Source: Catellatospora coxensis (GTDB lineage: Bacteria; Actinomycetota; Actinomycetes; Mycobacteriales; Micromonosporaceae). Taken from it: a stretch of DNA of 64,000 nt. The notes under the pieces are model-generated. The model was not told the origin of the DNA. It ran no database searches and saw nothing but the letters and a program-made list of their open reading frames with translations. A program made the translations under genes and the position numbers. Every line of letters starts with the position of its first letter. Position 1 is the first letter of the stretch. The stretch covers positions 25,308 through 89,307 of the forward strand of contig NZ_BONI01000036.1 in assembly GCF_016862635.1 (NCBI RefSeq), written 5' to 3'. Shown in pieces: positions 61,255-64,000 of this stretch.

Positions 61255-62594
61255 AGCCGCTCGAACCCCCGCACCAGTTCCCAGTCCGTCACCGCGGCGT
61301 CGTACGCGGCCAACTCCACGTGCGCGGCGTGCCCGTAGTGCTCCACCACCTCGTCGCCGAACGCCTCCCGGGCCACCGCGCTCGACTCCCAGCGCAGCAG
61401 CGCGTCGCGCAGCGTGGCGGGCATCCGGGCGGCCGACGGATCCTCGTAGGCGTTGCCGGTGAACATCGGCTCCAGCGGCAGCTCGTGGTCCAGGCCGTGC
61501 AGCGCCCCGGCCACCAGCGCGGCGATCGCCAGGTACGGGTTGACGTCCCCGCCCGGCGAGCGGTGCTCGACCCGCAGCGAGTGGTCGTGCCCGACCAGGC
61601 GCAGCGCGCAGGTGCGGTTGTCGCGGCCCCAGCGCAGCGCCGTCGGCGCGAACGAACCCGCCTGGTAGCGCTTGTACGAGTTGATGTTCGGGGCGTACAG
61701 CACGCTCAGCTCGGCCGTGGTCGCCAGCAGCCCGGCCAGCACCTGCTCGCCGAGCGGGCTCAACCGGTCGTGCTCGGCCATCACCGGCCGGCCGTCGGCG
61801 TCGCGCAGCGAGAAGTGGATGTGGCACGAGTTGCCCTCGCGCTGGTTCGGCTTGGCCATGAACGTCAGCGACATGCCCTGCGCGGCGGCGATCTCCTTGG
61901 CCCCGTGCTTGTAGAGGGCGTGCTGGTCGGCCGTCTTCAGCGCCTCGGCGTACCGGAAGGCGATCTCGTGCTGGCCCAGGTTGCACTCGCCCTTGGCGCT
62001 CTCCGGGGCCAGCCCCGCCCCGGCCATGCCCAGCCGGATCGCCCGCAGCAGCGGCTCCACCCGGGACGTGCCCAGCAGCGAGTAGTCCACGTTGTAGCCG
62101 TTGGCCGGGGTCAGCCCCTGGTAGCGCTTGGCCGCCGCCTGCTCGTAGGTGTCGGCGTAGACCACGAACTCCAGCTCGGTCCCGATGTACGCGGTCAGCC
62201 CCCGCTCGGCCAGCCGGTCCAGCTGGCGGCGCAGGATCTGCCGCGGCGACTGCACGACCGGCGAGCCGTCGTGCCACAGCACGTCGGACATCACCAGCAC
62301 CGTGCCGGGCAGCCACGGGATCGGGCGCAGCGTGTCCGGGTCGGGCCGCAGCACGAAGTCGCCGTAGCCCTGCGACCAGCCGGAGACGGCGTACCCGTCC
62401 ACCGGGGACATCTCGACGTCCACCGCGAGCAGGTAGTTGCACGCCTCGCTGCCGTGCCCGACGACCTCGTCCAGGAAGTACGGCGCGTGCAGCCGCTTGC
62501 CCTGCAGGCGGCCCTGCATGTCCGTCATGGCCAGCAACACCGTGTCGATGTCGCCCGCCTCCACCATCGCGCGCAGGCGCTCCACCGACCACAT
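61251..62594 (-). CDS. Glutamine synthetase-like gamma-glutamyl-amine ligase (GlnA3/PuuA-like)
   Basis: This protein of about 447 aa belongs to the GS family by ELEFVVY...GECNLGQHEIAFR, NSCHIHFSLRD (the metal-site His-containing signature), NSYKRYQAGSFAPT and RVEHRSPGGDVNPYLAIA. It lacks the full classic GlnA organisation and fits the GlnA3/PuuA/GlnA4 group, which joins glutamate to polyamines or ethanolamine using ATP. Its genomic setting, with ALDH, SDR and PuuD-like genes, supports this. ATG 62594 is used; no ribosome-binding site is clear and in-frame alternatives lie 6-24 nt upstream. Divergent from the FAD oxidoreductase. Confidence 0.85.
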   Translation of the reverse strand: MWSVERLRAMVEAGDIDTVLLAMTDMQGRLQGKRLHAPYFLDEVVGHGSEACNYLLAVDVEMSPVDGYAVSGWSQGYGDFVLRPDPDTLRPIPWLPGTVLVMSDVLWHDGSPVVQSPRQILRRQLDRLAERGLTAYIGTELEFVVYADTYEQAAAKRYQGLTPANGYNVDYSLLGTSRVEPLLRAIRLGMAGAGLAPESAKGECNLGQHEIAFRYAEALKTADQHALYKHGAKEIAAAQGMSLTFMAKPNQREGNSCHIHFSLRDADGRPVMAEHDRLSPLGEQVLAGLLATTAELSVLYAPNINSYKRYQAGSFAPTALRWGRDNRTCALRLVGHDHSLRVEHRSPGGDVNPYLAIAALVAGALHGLDHELPLEPMFTGNAYEDPSAARMPATLRDALLRWESSAVAREAFGDEVVEHYGHAAHVELAAYDAAVTDWELVRGFERL

Positions 62595-62728
62595 GCACAC
62601 AAGGTCTACCGCCCGCACCCACCTACGTCAACAAACCCGAATGCATCGCTGCTCGTGGCGCGGCGGTGAGCGCAAAGTTTGTGGCGCAGCCCTTCCGTTC
62701 GGCAGTCGCAGCGGGTACCACTGACCAG

Positions 62729-63949
62729 ATGGGAGCGAGTGCACGGGCGGTGATCATCGGGGGCGGCGTGGTCGGCTGCTCCCTGGCCTACCACCTCGGC
62801 CGGGCCGGGTGGCGCGACACCGTGCTGCTGGAGCAGCACGAGCTCACCGAGGGCAGCACCTGGCACACCGCCGGGTTCGTGACCTCCATGCGCGGGCCGG
62901 ACGGCCCCGGCTGGCATGCGCGGCTGGTCGGCTACCTGCCCGCGCTGGCGGCCATGCTGCGCGCCGAGACCGGCCACGATCCCGGCTGGCGTCCGGTCGG
63001 CGGCCTGCGGCTCGCGCTCAGCCACGCCCACGTCGACGAGCTGCGCCGGCTGGCCCGCCGCGCCGACGAACTGGGCGTGCCCCTGGAGCTGCGCGGCGCG
63101 TCGGCGACCATGAACCTGGTCCCCCGGCTCGACCTGTCCGACGTGCAGGCGGCGGCCTGGCTGCCCGGCGAGGGCTTCGTCCGCCCGAAGGACTTCGTGA
63201 ACGCGCTGGTCGCGGGGGCCGTCGCGCACGGCGTGAGCATCCGCACCGGGGTCCGGGTCACCGGCATCGACACCACCGGCGGGCAGATCCGCGCGGTGCA
63301 CACCAGCGACGGCGTCATCGAGACCCCGCTCGTGATCAACGCGGCGGGCGCGGCGGCAGGCGCCGTCGGGGCGATGGCCGGCGTCGTGGTCCCGGTCGTG
63401 CCGATCCTGCACCAGTACGGCGTCAGCGACGTGCTGCACCCCGCGCTCGATCCGGACGCCACCCCCACCTGCCGCATCCCCGAGCAGTCGATCTACCTGC
63501 GGGCCGCCAACGGCTGCGTCATCGTCGGCGGCAGCCGGCCCGACCCGGTCCCCGCCTGGCCGGCCGGCGACGCCGAACCCCTGGCCAAGGCCCGTGAACT
63601 GGCCGAGCCCGACGAGGAGGCGTTCGCCCCGCTGTGGCAGCTGGCCGGCGAGCGCATGCCGGAACTGCGCCGCACCAAGCTCGCGAAGATCATGCACGGT
63701 GTGGAGGCCTTCACCCCCGACGGCGCCCCGCTGGCGGGCCGCTGCTCGCTGCCCGGCCTGTGGATCGCGGCCGGATTCGGCCTGCACGGCATGGGCCTGT
63801 CCGGCGGCATCGGCCGCCACCTCGCCGAATGGATCACCTCAGGCACCCCGAGCTGGGAACTCGACGCCCTGCTCCCCGAACGCTTCGGCGCCCCCGCCGC
63901 CAACCGCGACTGGACCACCTCCCGCGCCCTCGACACCCTCCGCCGCTGA
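62729..63949 (+). CDS. FAD-dependent amine/sarcosine-type oxidoreductase (DAO family)
   Basis: This 406-aa protein has the FAD Rossmann motif VIIGGGVVGCSLAYHLGRAGW (in part), the LLEQHELTEGSTWHTAGFV motif shared with dimethylglycine/sarcosine dehydrogenases and DadA-like enzymes, and a C-terminal GLWIAAGFGLHGMGLSGGIGRHLAEW that closes the fold. It could be a PuuB-like oxidase for gamma-glutamyl-polyamines. ATG 62729 was chosen; the gene has no Shine-Dalgarno and may be leaderless. It is divergent from the ligase, with 134 nt between starts. Confidence 0.85.
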   Translation: MGASARAVIIGGGVVGCSLAYHLGRAGWRDTVLLEQHELTEGSTWHTAGFVTSMRGPDGPGWHARLVGYLPALAAMLRAETGHDPGWRPVGGLRLALSHAHVDELRRLARRADELGVPLELRGASATMNLVPRLDLSDVQAAAWLPGEGFVRPKDFVNALVAGAVAHGVSIRTGVRVTGIDTTGGQIRAVHTSDGVIETPLVINAAGAAAGAVGAMAGVVVPVVPILHQYGVSDVLHPALDPDATPTCRIPEQSIYLRAANGCVIVGGSRPDPVPAWPAGDAEPLAKARELAEPDEEAFAPLWQLAGERMPELRRTKLAKIMHGVEAFTPDGAPLAGRCSLPGLWIAAGFGLHGMGLSGGIGRHLAEWITSGTPSWELDALLPERFGAPAANRDWTTSRALDTLRR

Positions 63950-63961
63950 CCCCCTCCACCA

Positions 63962-64000
63962 AAGGAAGGGCACCTTCACATCGCTATGCGTAGAGGAAGG
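63962..64000. repeat. Family C inverted repeat, copy 7 (cut by the window end)
   Basis: AAGGAAGGGCACCTTCACA, CATCGCTATGCGTAG, then AGGAAGG at the window edge. It begins 13 nt after the FAD oxidoreductase stop. Confidence 0.7.

Noticed and set aside
58295..64000. Secondary-metabolite biosynthetic cluster
   Set aside because: There are no polyketide, peptide synthetase, terpene or RiPP core genes; the enzymes fit amine degradation.

Overview
The window is high-GC actinobacterial chromosome. GTG and TTG starts are common, many neighbouring genes overlap by 4 nt (ATGA/GTGA), and several transcripts look leaderless. Gene content, the TTG/GTG starts and the abundant short intergenic palindromes (for example the AAGGAAGGGCACCTTC hairpins) suggest a member of Micromonosporaceae; the genus is an inference and was not tested. 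No prophage, insertion sequence, CRISPR array, rRNA or tRNA was seen.

The backbone is a conserved housekeeping block read almost entirely on the minus strand. From low to high coordinate it runs clgR, cinA, an N-acetyltransferase, pgsA and rimO (12.5-16.7 kb), ftsK (18.1-20.6 kb), rnj, dapA and thyX (20.7-24.2 kb), dapB (30.5 kb), an M16 peptidase, pnp, rpsO, ribF and truB (31.4-37.8 kb), a MATE exporter (37.9 kb), nrnA, rbfA, a DUF503 gene, a TRM11-like methylase, infB, ylxR, nusA and rimP (41.4-50.0 kb), then map (56.7 kb). This is the gene order known from other actinobacteria, including Mycobacterium tuberculosis (clgR to mapB). It covers translation initiation, ribosome maturation, RNA decay, lysine/diaminopimelate synthesis, thymidylate synthesis and chromosome translocation.

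Between and around these lie lineage-variable genes. At 0-12.5 kb there is a zinc-ribbon gene, a MocR regulator divergent from a flavin-oxidase/acetyltransferase fusion, a LysE/LeuE exporter, a full-length Lhr helicase, an acyltransferase-3 membrane protein, a SAM hydrolase and an SCO6745-like protein. At 16.9-18.1 kb there is a small membrane protein and a truncated LtrA. At 24.3-30.1 kb there is a ribbon-helix-helix/DUF4097 operon with a phased operator array, a DUF2752 and YcaQ pair, two GNAT acetyltransferases and a GT87 mannosyltransferase. At 50.1-55.8 kb there is a lipoprotein/DUF4439 pair, a PadR-ABC transporter operon and a Ddn-like reductase. At 58.3-64 kb there is an apparent gamma-glutamyl-amine catabolic cluster: a glutamine-synthetase-like ligase, aldehyde dehydrogenase, SDR and PuuD-like hydrolase, with a divergent FAD oxidoreductase.

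Intergenic space holds at least four recurring families of inverted repeats. Family A (GTTGGCCTATC arms, 4 copies) and family B (TTGATCATGAA arms, 5 copies) occur only at gene 3' ends and probably act as two-way terminators. Family C (AAGGAAGGGCACCTTC arms, 7 copies) also occurs between divergent genes. Family D is a looser group of AAGATCG-containing hairpins (3 copies). The most interesting items are the phased TGACGTCA array in front of the DUF4097 operon, the distribution of family C, a 36-nt perfect AT-containing palindrome at 11.4 kb, and the amine catabolic cluster with its extra SDR.
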